Part shown: one piece after another, positions 43,575 through 52,583 of the stretch
Position numbering within the stretch: the stretch's first letter is position 1
Layout: each line of letters opens with the position of its first letter
DNA from: Rhodobium orientis
GTDB lineage: Bacteria; Pseudomonadota; Alphaproteobacteria; Rhizobiales; Rhodobiaceae
Direction of reading: 5' to 3'
DNA: 64,000 nt
NCBI RefSeq assembly: GCF_003258835.1
Contig: NZ_NPEV01000010.1
Location: forward strand, 53,495-117,494
Translations under genes and position numbers: made by a program
Notes under the pieces: generated by a model
Told to the model about the DNA's origin: nothing
The model's input: the letters and a program-made list of their open reading frames with translations, nothing else
The model's database searches: none

Positions 43575-44992
43575 TATTCCGCTGTCTCCGCGATCATGGA
43601 CCGACCCCCCACCTGCCACGCTTTAAAGAGCGCGGCGATGGCGCAGGAAGCGAGCCGCGCCTTTTCGCCATCGGCGCGGCTGGTCAGGATGATCGGGACG
43701 GCGGCGCCGAGGACGACGCCCGCGGCTTCGGCATGGGCGATGAAGGCGAGTTCCTTGGCCAGCATGTTGCCGGCTTCCAGGTTCGGCACGATGAGGATGT
43801 CGGCGCGGCCGGCGACCAGCGAGGTGATGCCCTTGGACTGGGCTGCCTGCAGGTCGATGGCGTTGTCCATGGCCAGCGGTCCGTCGACGAGGCCGCCGGT
43901 GATCTGGCCGCGGTCGGCCATCTTGGAGAGCGCCGCCGCATCGAGCGTCGAGGGGATCGCCGGATTGACGGTTTCCACGGCGGAGAGCACGCCCACTTTC
44001 GGCTGGCCGATGCCGAGCGAACGGCCGAGGTCGATGGCGCTCTGGGTGATGTCGATCTTTTCCTCAAGGCTCGGCGCGATGTTGATCGCCGCATCCGACA
44101 CGATCAGCACGTGGTCGAGGCCCGGGACGTCCATGATGAAGGCGTGGCTGAGCCGGCGCCCGGTCCGAAGGCCGCCGTCGCGCTTGACGATGTGGCGCAG
44201 CAACTGGTCGGTGTGGAGATGCCCCTTCATGATCGCCTGGACCTGGTCGGCGCGGGCCATTTCCACCGCCTTTGCCGCGGCGGCGTCATGGTTCGGAACG
44301 TCGATGATCTCGATGCCGGAAAGGTCCTCGCCGTGCTTCTTGGCGACCGCCTTGATGGCCTCGGCCGAGCCGATCAGGATCGGCACGATGAGGTTGCGCT
44401 TGGCCGCCAACAGCGCGCCGCCGAGCGAGGCCGGATCCTCCGGCGCGACCACGGCGGTCGCCGCGCTCGGCATGCCGGCGCAGGCTTCCAGGTAGCGGTC
44501 GAAATGCTGATGCCGGCGGATCAGGAGATCCGGCAGCCGGTCGTCGTCGAGGGCCACCTTGCGGGTCGGGGCGAGCACTTCGGCAACGCCGTCGGCGACC
44601 ACGTCGCCGCCGCGCCCGGTGATCACCGTGTCGAGGACGACGGTGTTGTTGGCGCGCTTTTCCGCGACCGTGACGGTGACGGTCAGCTCGTCGCCGACAT
44701 GGACCCGGTCGACGAAGCGGAACGTCTGGGTCTTGTAGAGCGTGCCGGCGCCGGGGAGGATGTTGCCGAGGACCGAGGAGATCAGCGCGCCGACCCACAT
44801 GGACGGGGCCACCGGCTCGGACGTCTCGCCGTTTGCCTTGCCGTTGTGGTGCTCGTCCTCCGGCAGGTGCAGCGGGTTGAGGTTGCCCGATGCGTGGGCG
44901 AAGACGAACAGGTCGTTGGCGGTGCACACGCGCTTGACGGAGGCGCTGTCGCCGACTGTCAGTTCGTCGAAAAGCTTGTTCTCGCGGATCAT
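43574..44992 (-). CDS. MaoC-phosphate acetyltransferase fusion
   Basis: A 472-residue two-domain protein. Residues 1 to about 145 are a MaoC-like hot-dog domain (HASGNLNPLHLPEDE, PSMWVGALISSVLGN, LYKTQTFRFVDRVHVGDELTV) as in enoyl-CoA hydratases. The rest is a phosphate acetyl/butyryltransferase (GGALLAAKRNLIVPILIGSAEAI, MKGHLHTDQLLRHIV, VPNLEAGNMLAKEL). Such fusions sit with ackA and fabI in many proteobacteria and may transfer acyl groups other than acetyl. ATG 44992 has GAGGAG upstream. It lies 55 bases past the DUF3141 stop. Confidence 0.92.
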   Translation of the reverse strand: MIRENKLFDELTVGDSASVKRVCTANDLFVFAHASGNLNPLHLPEDEHHNGKANGETSEPVAPSMWVGALISSVLGNILPGAGTLYKTQTFRFVDRVHVGDELTVTVTVAEKRANNTVVLDTVITGRGGDVVADGVAEVLAPTRKVALDDDRLPDLLIRRHQHFDRYLEACAGMPSAATAVVAPEDPASLGGALLAAKRNLIVPILIGSAEAIKAVAKKHGEDLSGIEIIDVPNHDAAAAKAVEMARADQVQAIMKGHLHTDQLLRHIVKRDGGLRTGRRLSHAFIMDVPGLDHVLIVSDAAINIAPSLEEKIDITQSAIDLGRSLGIGQPKVGVLSAVETVNPAIPSTLDAAALSKMADRGQITGGLVDGPLAMDNAIDLQAAQSKGITSLVAGRADILIVPNLEAGNMLAKELAFIAHAEAAGVVLGAAVPIILTSRADGEKARLASCAIAALFKAWQVGGRSMIAETAE

Positions 44993-45047
44993 TTTTTCGG
45001 CTCCTCGTCCCCGGAGTGGGCCTTTTTTCTCTGTCTCAGGCGACGTT

Positions 45048-47402
45048 TCAGGCGGTCGGCGCGGTCGCAGCATCCGGCACGGTGCCGGGGATGTGGCCCT
45101 CGACCTCGTGCTGCGGTTCGTGCCAGTCCTTCGCCATCGTCTTCAGCACCTGCTGGATGTGCTTGAACATGGCGATCGTCGGCGGGTCCATTTCTTCCAC
45201 CGCGCCGGCGATTTCCATCACCAGATTGACCGCCCTCATGCGGTCGACGTCGTCGCGCAGAAGCTCCGGCAGGGTGGCGATCGCCTCCTTGCCGGCGAAT
45301 TCCACGATCATCGTCTGCTCGTGGATGAGGCGGCTGCGGTGTTCAGGCGTCATGGTGTCGAAGGGCGGCCGGGAATGCAGGATGCGGTTGGAGCGTTCGA
45401 GGCGGTCGCGCCGTACCGACCCGCGTGCCCGGGCGATCAGAATCAGCATGCGGATGATGGCTTCCGCATACCCTCCGACGCCCGATTTGGCCAGTGCTTC
45501 CTTGACCTGAGGGTATTGCAAAGCGTCGCGCACCTCATGCTTGCGGGCGCCGTTTTCTGCAAGCCGCTTCATCCACGGCGTGCCGTAGATACCGTGGAAG
45601 GCAAGCTCGATGAAGGCGTCGCGGGTGTCGCGGAAGAGGTTCCAGTTGCACTCCACGATGTCGGCCATCAGCTTTTCGGCCTGGAAGAACGGATTGTCCG
45701 CGGCGATCGGCGTGCGGGTCCGGCGGCGCCGGTCGGCCATCGCCTTGACGCTGCGCATCGCCGGGTTGGCGCCGGAAAAGAGGTAGCGCTGGGTGCGCAT
45801 CGGATGCATCACCCGGCTGGCCTCGGCGATCTCGGGCGTCACCATGCTCTGCACGAAGGGGCGCACGGTCAGCTCGTAGGTCTTCGTTGCCCATTCGGAG
45901 AGCTGGGCGACCGCGGCGAACTCCTCCTCTTCCTCGCGGCCGTCGTCGAGCGCCAGGATGTCGTCGATGGTGCGGGCCTCGAAGGAGACGGAATAGACGC
46001 CGTCCTCCTTGCCGATCTTCATCTCGTAAAGGCCGGGCGCCAGGGCCTCGATGGTCTTGACGACGGAGGTGATCTGCTTGTGCTGCTTGCTCGCCACCTT
46101 GGCGGAGACGAAGATGCCGAGATGGCCGACGCTGTCGTGCAGGGTGTAGACGACGACGTTGCCGCGTGCCTGCATCTCTTGGACGGAATCGTAGAGGTCG
46201 GGGATCCAGTTCAGTGCCTGCTGCGGCGGCGTGATGTTGTCGCCGTGCGAGGCAAAGACCACCACCGGCGCCTGGATGCGGGTAAGGTCGATCGGCGTGC
46301 CGTCCGGCAGGGTTGCCTCGCCGCGGGTCAGCTTGTTGCCGATAAAGAGATTCTCGACGATCCAGCGGATCTCGTTGTCGTTCATGAAATAGAAGCCGGA
46401 CCACCATTTCTCGAAATCGAGGAACCGGTCGGCCTCGTTGTCGACGTCGGCGAACACCGTGTAGTTCTTGCGCCACCAGGTGTTGGCCGGGTTGAGGCTC
46501 TCGAAGTTCATGACCAGATGCGCGCCGTCGAACTTGCCGCCGCCGAGGTCGGAGGAAAACAGCGCCGGCACGGCACCGCCCATGACGCCGCCGAAATAGC
46601 GGAACGGGTTCTTGCCCTTTTCGCCGGCCCAGTAGGAGAGCGGCGCGCCGGCAATGACCAGCGGCCCGATCAGATCGGGATGGATGGCACCGAGGATCAT
46701 CGAGGCCCAGCCGCCCTGGCAGTTGCCGGTGACGAGCGGCAGCGGCGCGTTCGGGTGCCGGGCGTGGATTTCCTTCAGGAACAGCGCCTCGGCCTCGCAG
46801 ACGTCGCCGAGGGTCTGGCCCGGTTCCGGGTCGGGATAGAAGATGACGAAATAGACCGGGTGGCCGTCCTTCAGGGCGACGCCGACCTCCGACTCGCTCT
46901 TGAAGCCGCCGATGCCGCTGCCGTGGCCGGCGCGCGGATCGATGATGACGAAGGGACGGCCGTCCTCGCGCTGCGGCGGCGAGCCTTCCGGCGGCAGGAT
47001 GCGAACCAGCGCGTAGTTGACGGGTTTCGGAAGCTCGCGGCCGTCGAGGATGAGGTCGTAGTCGAAAACGAGGACCGGTTTGAAGCCTTCCTCCTCGCGC
47101 TCGATATAAGAATCGCCGCGCTGGCGCAGGGTGTCGAGGAAGAGGAGCGAGCGCTCGGCGAAGTCGGTGGCGTAGTCCTGGAAGGCCGTCGCCGGATTGC
47201 CGCTCCAGAACTGCGGTGCAAGGGCGCGCATCGCCGCGGTCGTGCCGGTGACGGCCTTGGCCTGGCTGTCCCGCAGCGCATTGGCGTGGTGGAGCGTTAG
47301 TTCGCCCATCAGGCGCCACTGGCTGCCGAGGTCGCCCCATCCGTTGCCGAAGGCCGCAAAGGGGGAGGTGTTGCTGCTGCTGGACGTGTCGTTGTTTGTC
47401 AT
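45048..47402 (-). CDS. DUF3141 alpha/beta-hydrolase, PHA-synthase-like
   Basis: A 784-residue protein whose core resembles polyhydroxyalkanoate synthases: nucleophile box VTGNCQGGWASM with Cys in place of the lipase Ser, downstream Asp in FASHGDNITPPQQ and His in HDSVGHLGIF. The Cys-Asp-His set is that of PHA synthase. The long C-terminal half (about 430-784) is characteristic of DUF3141. It always accompanies MaoC-Pta, AckA and FabI, as here, but polymer synthesis has not been assigned. No signal peptide. ATG 47402 lies four bases beyond the fabI stop. Confidence 0.88.
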   Translation of the reverse strand: MTNNDTSSSSNTSPFAAFGNGWGDLGSQWRLMGELTLHHANALRDSQAKAVTGTTAAMRALAPQFWSGNPATAFQDYATDFAERSLLFLDTLRQRGDSYIEREEEGFKPVLVFDYDLILDGRELPKPVNYALVRILPPEGSPPQREDGRPFVIIDPRAGHGSGIGGFKSESEVGVALKDGHPVYFVIFYPDPEPGQTLGDVCEAEALFLKEIHARHPNAPLPLVTGNCQGGWASMILGAIHPDLIGPLVIAGAPLSYWAGEKGKNPFRYFGGVMGGAVPALFSSDLGGGKFDGAHLVMNFESLNPANTWWRKNYTVFADVDNEADRFLDFEKWWSGFYFMNDNEIRWIVENLFIGNKLTRGEATLPDGTPIDLTRIQAPVVVFASHGDNITPPQQALNWIPDLYDSVQEMQARGNVVVYTLHDSVGHLGIFVSAKVASKQHKQITSVVKTIEALAPGLYEMKIGKEDGVYSVSFEARTIDDILALDDGREEEEEFAAVAQLSEWATKTYELTVRPFVQSMVTPEIAEASRVMHPMRTQRYLFSGANPAMRSVKAMADRRRRTRTPIAADNPFFQAEKLMADIVECNWNLFRDTRDAFIELAFHGIYGTPWMKRLAENGARKHEVRDALQYPQVKEALAKSGVGGYAEAIIRMLILIARARGSVRRDRLERSNRILHSRPPFDTMTPEHRSRLIHEQTMIVEFAGKEAIATLPELLRDDVDRMRAVNLVMEIAGAVEEMDPPTIAMFKHIQQVLKTMAKDWHEPQHEVEGHIPGTVPDAATAPTA

Positions 47403-47406
47403 TGGG

Positions 47407-48171
47407 TCAACCCACGATGTGGTAGCCGCCGTCGATCATGTGGACGCCGCCGGTGACGTTGGCGGCCTCGCGGCTGGCCAGGAAGGCTGCATAGGCGCCG
47501 ACATCCTCGATCGTCGCCAGGTGATGGGTCGGCGTGCGGTCCGCGGTGCGCGCCATCAGTTCGTCGAAATGGTCGATGCCCGATGCCGCGCGGGTCTTCA
47601 GCGGTCCCGGCGACAGCGCATGGACGCTGATGCCCTTGGGGCCGAGTTCGGCGGCGAGGTAGCGCGACGTGGATTCCAGCGCGGCTTTCACCGGGCCCAT
47701 GATGTTGTAGTGGTCGACGACCTTTTCCGAGCCGTAGAAGGAAACGGTCATGCAGGTGCCGCCGTTCGGCATCAGGTGTTCGGCCCGGCGCACCATGCGG
47801 ATGAAGGAATAGACCGAGATGTCCATGGCCGAGGTGAAGCCGCTGCGCGAGCAGTCGAGCACCCGGCCGTGCAGATCCTCCTTCGGGCAGAAGGCGATGG
47901 AATGCAGGCAGACGTCGATGCGGCCCCAGCGCTGGCGGATGGCGTCGAACACCTCGCCGAACTCGCCGTCGCGCTGGACGTCGAGCGGCAGGCAGATTTC
48001 GGCACCGAGTTTTTCCGCAATCGGACGCACGAAGCGTTCGGCACGGTCGTTCAGATAGGTGATGGCAAGGTCGGCGCCCTGGTCGCGAAACGCCTTGGCG
48101 CAGCCATAGGCAATCGACTCTTCGTTGGCGATCCCGACGACGAGCGCCTTTTTTCCGGCAAGCGAGAACAC
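47407..48171 (-). CDS. fabI: Enoyl-[acyl-carrier-protein] reductase (FabI type)
   Basis: A 254-residue NADH-dependent reductase of the FabI group: VVGIANEESIAYGCAKAF, LPLDVQRDGEF, HSIAFCPKEDL, and Tyr-x6-Lys in YNIMGPVKAAL. FabI reduces trans-2-enoyl-ACP in fatty acid elongation. Its position ahead of the DUF3141-maoC/pta-ackA genes suggests it may be a second FabI serving that pathway. ATG 48171 has GAGG upstream. It leads the leftward operon. The 268 bases upstream (48172-48439) are partly AT-rich and probably hold the operon promoter; no firm -35/-10 was picked. Confidence 0.93.
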   Translation of the reverse strand: MFSLAGKKALVVGIANEESIAYGCAKAFRDQGADLAITYLNDRAERFVRPIAEKLGAEICLPLDVQRDGEFGEVFDAIRQRWGRIDVCLHSIAFCPKEDLHGRVLDCSRSGFTSAMDISVYSFIRMVRRAEHLMPNGGTCMTVSFYGSEKVVDHYNIMGPVKAALESTSRYLAAELGPKGISVHALSPGPLKTRAASGIDHFDELMARTADRTPTHHLATIEDVGAYAAFLASREAANVTGGVHMIDGGYHIVG

Positions 48172-48439
48172 GGGGAAACCTCTTCGATAATGCGCTGCAG
48201 CATAGCGAATGAGTGTGAATTTTTTATTCCGATACAGTCAGTTCACTGATGATTGACCAGACACTTCCGCAAACAATTTCAACAGCATGAAGAAATACCT
48301 AAAATACAATCCAGAAAACCGACCCTCGCGTGCAAGGTCGCGTCCGGACTCCTTCTCGTAGGGCTCGCACGGTCGGTTTGTGCAGATGCACAACGGGCAT
48401 GGCTTACCGCCACCGGCCCGCGTAAACGGGGGCCGGCAC

Positions 48440-49216
48440 TCAGAGCGGGCCGCGGCCGCCATCGACGACGAAGCTCTGGGCGGTGCAGGCGCCGCCGTCG
48501 TCTGCGGCGAGGAACAGGACCATCTGGTTGAACTCTTCGGCAGTGATGCGCCGCTTCAGGCACTGCATCTCCATGGTGCCGGCCTCGCCCTCCGGGCTCC
48601 ACCATTTCTGCAGTTGCCGCTCGGTCGCGACCCAGCCGGGCAGGACGGCGTTGACCCGGATGTTGTCGGGTCCGAAGGTCCGCGCCATGGTGTGGGTGAG
48701 GCCCTGGACCGCCGACTTGGCGATGGCGTAGCCGGGGAAGAAGTCTTCCTTGATCATCCAGCACGAGCTGCCGATGTTGACGATGGAGCCAAAGCCGGCC
48801 CGGCGCATCTGCGGGACGACGGCCTGGATCGCGAAGAATTGATGCCTGAGGTTCACCGCGAAGCGGTCGTCCCAGTATTCCGGCGTCACCTCGGACCAGT
48901 CGTGCCGGTCGTCATTGGCGGCATTGTTGACCAGCACTGTGATGTCGCCGAAATGCCTGCCCGTTTCGGCAATCGCCGCCTTCAGCGCGTCGATGTCGCG
49001 AAGGTCGCCGGCAATGAACAGCGGCGCGTGCGCGGCCCCGGCCGCAATGCAGGCCGCAACGGTTTCCCTGCCGGCCTCTTCGGCAAGGTCGATGAAGCCG
49101 ACCTTCGCCCCCTGTCCGGCGAACTGGCGGACCATGTCGCCGCCGATGCCGGCGGCCCCGCCGGTGATGAAGACGACGCGGTCCTCAAGGCTCGGATAGC
49201 GGGCATAGTCGGGCAT
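48440..49216 (-). CDS. Short-chain dehydrogenase/reductase
   Basis: A 258-residue SDR with ITGGAAGIGGDM, LVNNAANDDRHDW, Ser in IVNIGSSCW and Tyr-x3-Lys in YAIAK. It probably acts on sugars or aromatic dihydrodiols; undecided. ATG 49216 has GAAGGAG upstream. It lies 37 bases from the stop of the cytochrome c'-like gene on the same strand, so the two may be one transcript. Confidence 0.88.
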   Translation of the reverse strand: MPDYARYPSLEDRVVFITGGAAGIGGDMVRQFAGQGAKVGFIDLAEEAGRETVAACIAAGAAHAPLFIAGDLRDIDALKAAIAETGRHFGDITVLVNNAANDDRHDWSEVTPEYWDDRFAVNLRHQFFAIQAVVPQMRRAGFGSIVNIGSSCWMIKEDFFPGYAIAKSAVQGLTHTMARTFGPDNIRVNAVLPGWVATERQLQKWWSPEGEAGTMEMQCLKRRITAEEFNQMVLFLAADDGGACTAQSFVVDGGRGPL

Positions 49217-49253
49217 CGGAACGGCTCCTTCGAAGGAGGGGGGACGCTACCCG

Positions 49254-49886
49254 CTATTTCACACGAAAGACCTCGTGGCAACCGAGGCACGAATTGGTCA
49301 TGTCGGACAGCGCGATGAAGAGTTTCTTGTAGTTCTCCGCGCTCGGATCGGCCTTGGTCGCCCGGGCCGCATCGGCGAGCGGATAGGCGGTCTTGTGGAA
49401 CAACTGGCCGATCGCCACCAGCTCCTCCGGCATGAAGCGGCCGACGCCGCGCCCGCCTTCCAGGCCCCGCCTGGCCATTTCCTTCGGCATATCGGTGCCG
49501 AGGTCCTCGGCCATCTGCCGCATTTCCCTGATCGCGGCCGCGATCTTGGCGTCCTGGGCGCCCATCTCCTCCATCCGCAGGATGCGCATATGGCCGAGGC
49601 CGATCCTGCGCTCGGCAATCCGCGCCGCCAGTTCCAGGTCGTCCTCCGCGATTGCGGTGATCACCGCGTCGAGATTGATAAGGTCCTGGCGCATTTCCTC
49701 CAGGAACTGGTCGCGGACCTCCGGCGCCACCTCGACCAGTTCGCGGGTGTCCTCGGCAAGGGCCGGCCGTGCCCCGGGTGCGGCGACCGTCAGGGTGCCG
49801 GCTACAAGGGCGCAAAGGACGGCGGGAAGCGTGGCGGAAAGGCATCCGGCCACGCATCGGCCGGGCCGTGCGAAAAGCGTTTTCAT
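49254..49886 (-). CDS. Cytochrome c'-like secreted monoheme protein
   Basis: A 210-residue protein with a long N-terminal signal sequence (cleavage near PALAEDT), a four-helix-bundle-like body rich in Leu/Ala/Glu, and a single C-terminal heme motif SCLGCHEVFRVK. The C-terminal position of CxxCH fits cytochrome c' or c-556. Such proteins bind NO or carry electrons. ATG 49886 has GGAGGA upstream; the longer frame is non-family. It would depend on the Ccm system. Confidence 0.82.
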   Translation of the reverse strand: MKTLFARPGRCVAGCLSATLPAVLCALVAGTLTVAAPGARPALAEDTRELVEVAPEVRDQFLEEMRQDLINLDAVITAIAEDDLELAARIAERRIGLGHMRILRMEEMGAQDAKIAAAIREMRQMAEDLGTDMPKEMARRGLEGGRGVGRFMPEELVAIGQLFHKTAYPLADAARATKADPSAENYKKLFIALSDMTNSCLGCHEVFRVK

Positions 49887-50062
49887 GTGGTGGGTCCTCC
49901 GCTCGCTGCGGCGGCGGACCGTCGGCCCGCCTGTCATCGCGTCGCGCATATTCAAAGACAGGAACGTCACGGATTGCATTGAAGTCCTTCAAGGAAAGTC
50001 GACTTTCCGCATGCCTGCCGGACCGGGAAGGCCCGGGTTTGCGGGGCCCCGGAGCCCCGCTG

Positions 50063-50091
50063 CTTGAACGGATGCCACAGTCTCACCATAT
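50063..50091 (+). promoter_or_regulatory. RpoH-type promoter candidate for hsp20
   Basis: CTTGAA-N17-CCATAT, close to heat-shock sigma promoters in alphaproteobacteria, lies 82 bases before the hsp20 start. Immediately upstream is GCGGGGC/GCCCCGC (50041-50060), a hairpin. Confidence 0.5.
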
Positions 50092-50172
50092 TGGCGTCGA
50101 CGGCGCAGATGCCGCACCGGATGCCAGTAACGGGTCCGGAACCTCAAGGTCGCTTCGCGAGAGGACTTTGAC

Positions 50173-50601
50173 ATGACACGAATGTCGGCGTTTTCCAGCC
50201 CCTATCTCCTGGGGTTCGACGATATCGAGCGCGTGCTCGACCGCGTTTCCAAAGCCACCAATGACGGCTATCCGCCCTACAACATCGAGCGGATCGCGTC
50301 CTCCGACGGCTTCGGGGAGACGCTTCGCATCACCCTTGCGGTGGCGGGCTTCACGCGCGAGCAGCTCGACGTGGCTGTGGAAGAAAACCAGTTGGTGATC
50401 CGCGGCCTTCAGAGCGAAGACAAGGAGCGCGATTTCCTGCACCGGGGCATTGCCGCGCGGCAGTTCCAGCGCACTTTCGTCCTTGCCGAGGGCATCGAAA
50501 TCCTCGGTGCCGACCTGAAGGACGGCCTCCTCTCGATCGATCTTGCGCGTCCCGAGCCGGAACGCATCGTTCGCAAGATCGAAATCACGGCCCACGACTG
50601 A
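50173..50601 (+). CDS. Small heat-shock protein, Hsp20 family
   Basis: A 142-residue alpha-crystallin-domain chaperone of the IbpA/HspA kind: YPPYNIERI at the start of the domain, RITLAVAGFTREQLDVAVEENQLVI, and a C-terminal GADLKDGLLSIDLARPEPE. It holds unfolded proteins for refolding. ATG 50173. A RpoH-like promoter precedes it and the DUF1150 gene, its usual partner, follows. Confidence 0.94.
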   Translation: MTRMSAFSSPYLLGFDDIERVLDRVSKATNDGYPPYNIERIASSDGFGETLRITLAVAGFTREQLDVAVEENQLVIRGLQSEDKERDFLHRGIAARQFQRTFVLAEGIEILGADLKDGLLSIDLARPEPERIVRKIEITAHD

Positions 50602-50696
50602 CGGCAGTCCCCTGCCGGCTCAGGCCGCTGCGATGGCGGGCAAAGCCTTGCCGAAGCGTGCCTCGCGCCACATGTGAGTATGAGGAGGCGTAAGCC

Positions 50697-50969
50697 ATGA
50701 ATGACACCAAGAACCATGATGCCCAGAAACACCCCCTGATGCCGCCCCACGTGTTCGCCAAGCTGGGCGGCGATCAGCTCGCCTATGTGCGCCCGGTCGC
50801 TTCCGAAGACCTGGCGACCATGTTCCCGGACGCGCCGGAGGTGGCGCCGGGCCTGAAGCTGTGGGCATTGCTCGCCGCCGATGGCAGCCCGATCCTGATC
50901 GCCGACAGCCGCGATGCAGCCGTTGCCAACGCCATGAGCAACGACATCCACGCGGTCAGCGTCCACTGA
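50697..50969 (+). CDS. DUF1150 protein
   Basis: A 90-residue protein of the DUF1150 family (LGGDQLAYVRPV, GLKLWALLAADGSPILIADSRDAAVANA), almost always next to hsp20 in alphaproteobacteria. Function unknown. ATG 50697 has GAGGAGGC upstream. It is probably co-transcribed with hsp20. Confidence 0.92.
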   Translation: MNDTKNHDAQKHPLMPPHVFAKLGGDQLAYVRPVASEDLATMFPDAPEVAPGLKLWALLAADGSPILIADSRDAAVANAMSNDIHAVSVH

Positions 50970-50993
50970 TCCCGCCGCAACGTCAGCGGTAAA

Positions 50994-51050
50994 ACGACAA
51001 ACGGCTCCGCCGGTCCTCGGAAATGAGGCCTTGCGGAGCCGTTCGTCGTT
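50994..51050. terminator. Bidirectional terminator between DUF1150 and ptsN
   Basis: AACGACAAACGGCTCCGC (50993-51010) pairs with GCGGAGCCGTTCGTCGTT (51033-51050) with one mismatch. The stem lies between convergent genes. Confidence 0.7.
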
Positions 51051-51076
51051 CAGAAGGGCGTTTGTGCGCGGCCCGG

Positions 51077-51541
51077 TCAGGCCGCGTTGGAGGCGAGCGG
51101 TTGCGTCAGCAGCGCATAGAGCGCCGCCGGGTCGGAGGTCGCCCGCAATTTGGCGATGATCGTCGGGTCGCGCAGTTGCCGCGCGATCCGTGCCAGCGCC
51201 TTCAGGTGGTCGGCGCCGGCGCCCTCGGGCGCCAGCAGCAGGAAGATGATGTCGACGGGTTCGTCGTCGAGGGCGTCGAAGTCGACCGGCCGCTGCAGGC
51301 GCGCGAAAATGCCGACCAGCCGGTCGAGGGCGACCAGCTTGCCGTGCGGGATGGCGACGCCGTGACCGACGCCGGTCGAGCCGAGCCGCTCACGCTGCAG
51401 CAGCGTGTCGAAGATATCGCGTTCCGGCAGGTGCACCCGGGACGCCGCCCGGCCTGCCAGTTCCTGGATCACCTGCTTCTTCGAATTCGCTTTCAGCGCC
51501 GGAACGATGGAGTCCGGGCTGAGAAGATCGCTCAGATCCAT
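51077..51541 (-). CDS. ptsN: PTS IIA-like nitrogen-regulatory protein
   Basis: A 154-residue EIIA-Ntr. The phosphorylated His is in GVAIPHGKL. It begins MDLSDLLSPDSIVPALKANSKK. The protein links the nitrogen phosphotransfer chain to potassium and sigma-54-related control. ATG 51541 has AAGGACT upstream. It is part of the conserved lptC-lptA-lptB-rpoN-hpf-ptsN block. Confidence 0.95.
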   Translation of the reverse strand: MDLSDLLSPDSIVPALKANSKKQVIQELAGRAASRVHLPERDIFDTLLQRERLGSTGVGHGVAIPHGKLVALDRLVGIFARLQRPVDFDALDDEPVDIIFLLLAPEGAGADHLKALARIARQLRDPTIIAKLRATSDPAALYALLTQPLASNAA

Positions 51542-51645
51542 GGCGAAGAGTCCTTTGACTGACATCCGATCTACTCCCGCGGCCGGAAGGCCGCTCCGCG
51601 GGAGGCGTTTCAGGATGAAACGACGATCCGAAAGACACCGGACCG

Positions 51646-52218
51646 TCAGTCTGCCGCGCCGTTGCCGGCGAGAGACGGGTCGACCCAGCCGATATGGCCG
51701 TCGACCCTGCGGTAGACCACGTTGATGCCGCCATTGCCCGCATTGCGGAAAACGACGACGGGCGACTCGATGAGATCGAGCTGCATGACCGCCATGCCGA
51801 CCGTCATGGTCTTCATGTTGGTGGACGTCTCGGCGATGACGACGGGATTGAAATCTTCCGGGAGCTCGTCTTCTTCCTCGCTGGAGGCGAAGACGACGTA
51901 GGAGGCCTCTCCCTTGGGCTCGGCCCGGTGGGCCTTGAGCTTGCGCTTGTAGCGCCGGAGCCGCTTTTCGATGCGCTCCGCGGCCTGGTCGAAGGACGAT
52001 TGCGGTTCCTGGGCCTGGGCCGAGGCCTGCAGGACGATGCCGGTATCGAGATGGATGCTGCAGTCGGCGCGGCAGCCGGAGCCTTCGCGTTCGAACACCA
52101 GATTACCGGAATAATTCCCGTCGAAATACTTGTCGACGGCATCGTCGATGCGGGCTTCCACATGGGTACGCAAAGATTCGCCGATATCGACGTTCTTACT
52201 GGAGATTCGCAGTGTCAT
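51646..52218 (-). CDS. hpf: Ribosome hibernation-promoting factor, long form
   Basis: A 190-residue long-form HPF. The N-terminal S30AE domain (RISSKNVDIGESLRTHVEARIDDAVDKYF) is followed by the C-terminal dimerisation domain (VVVFRNAGNGGINVVYRRVDGHIGWVDP). It dimerises ribosomes in stationary phase. ATG 52218 has AGAGGA upstream. It is encoded between ptsN and rpoN as usual. Confidence 0.94.
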   Translation of the reverse strand: MTLRISSKNVDIGESLRTHVEARIDDAVDKYFDGNYSGNLVFEREGSGCRADCSIHLDTGIVLQASAQAQEPQSSFDQAAERIEKRLRRYKRKLKAHRAEPKGEASYVVFASSEEEDELPEDFNPVVIAETSTNMKTMTVGMAVMQLDLIESPVVVFRNAGNGGINVVYRRVDGHIGWVDPSLAGNGAAD

Positions 52219-52583
52219 AAGGTCCTCTGGGATCGTATCCGCCGGCGGCTCGCTGGTCGCTTGGGTCCGCGCGCCGCTGTTATATGCGCCGACGTCGAGC
52301 AAATGCGCTGCTCACAATGCGATGTCATATCGCCTCGTCCTGTCGCGCGCGGACTTCTACGGCCCTGCCGCGCCGAAGTCAATGACCGGTTTTCCCGTTC
52401 CGCGTTCAACCCGGAGACCATCACCCCAAAGGTCATGGCCGGCTCTGGCCCGTCCTCCTTGCGGCCGCAGGAACGGTCGCAACACTGTCACGAAAGGATC
52501 ATGCGCCCGTTGAGGGCCGCCGTCAAAGCCGAAAAACTACCGGCGGTTAAGTCGCTGGCATAGCAGGGAAAACGGGTCCGGCG
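52219..52583. other. hpf-rpoN intergenic region
   Basis: A 365-base gap between the hpf start and the rpoN stop. It should hold the hpf promoter, but I could not single out a convincing -35/-10 or operator. No tRNA, repeat or small gene is supported. Confidence 0.4.

Noticed and set aside
44742..47300. An 852-codon plus-strand frame over DUF3141 and maoC-pta
   Set aside because: Antisense shadow with no recognisable domain; the minus-strand genes have family motifs and ribosome sites.
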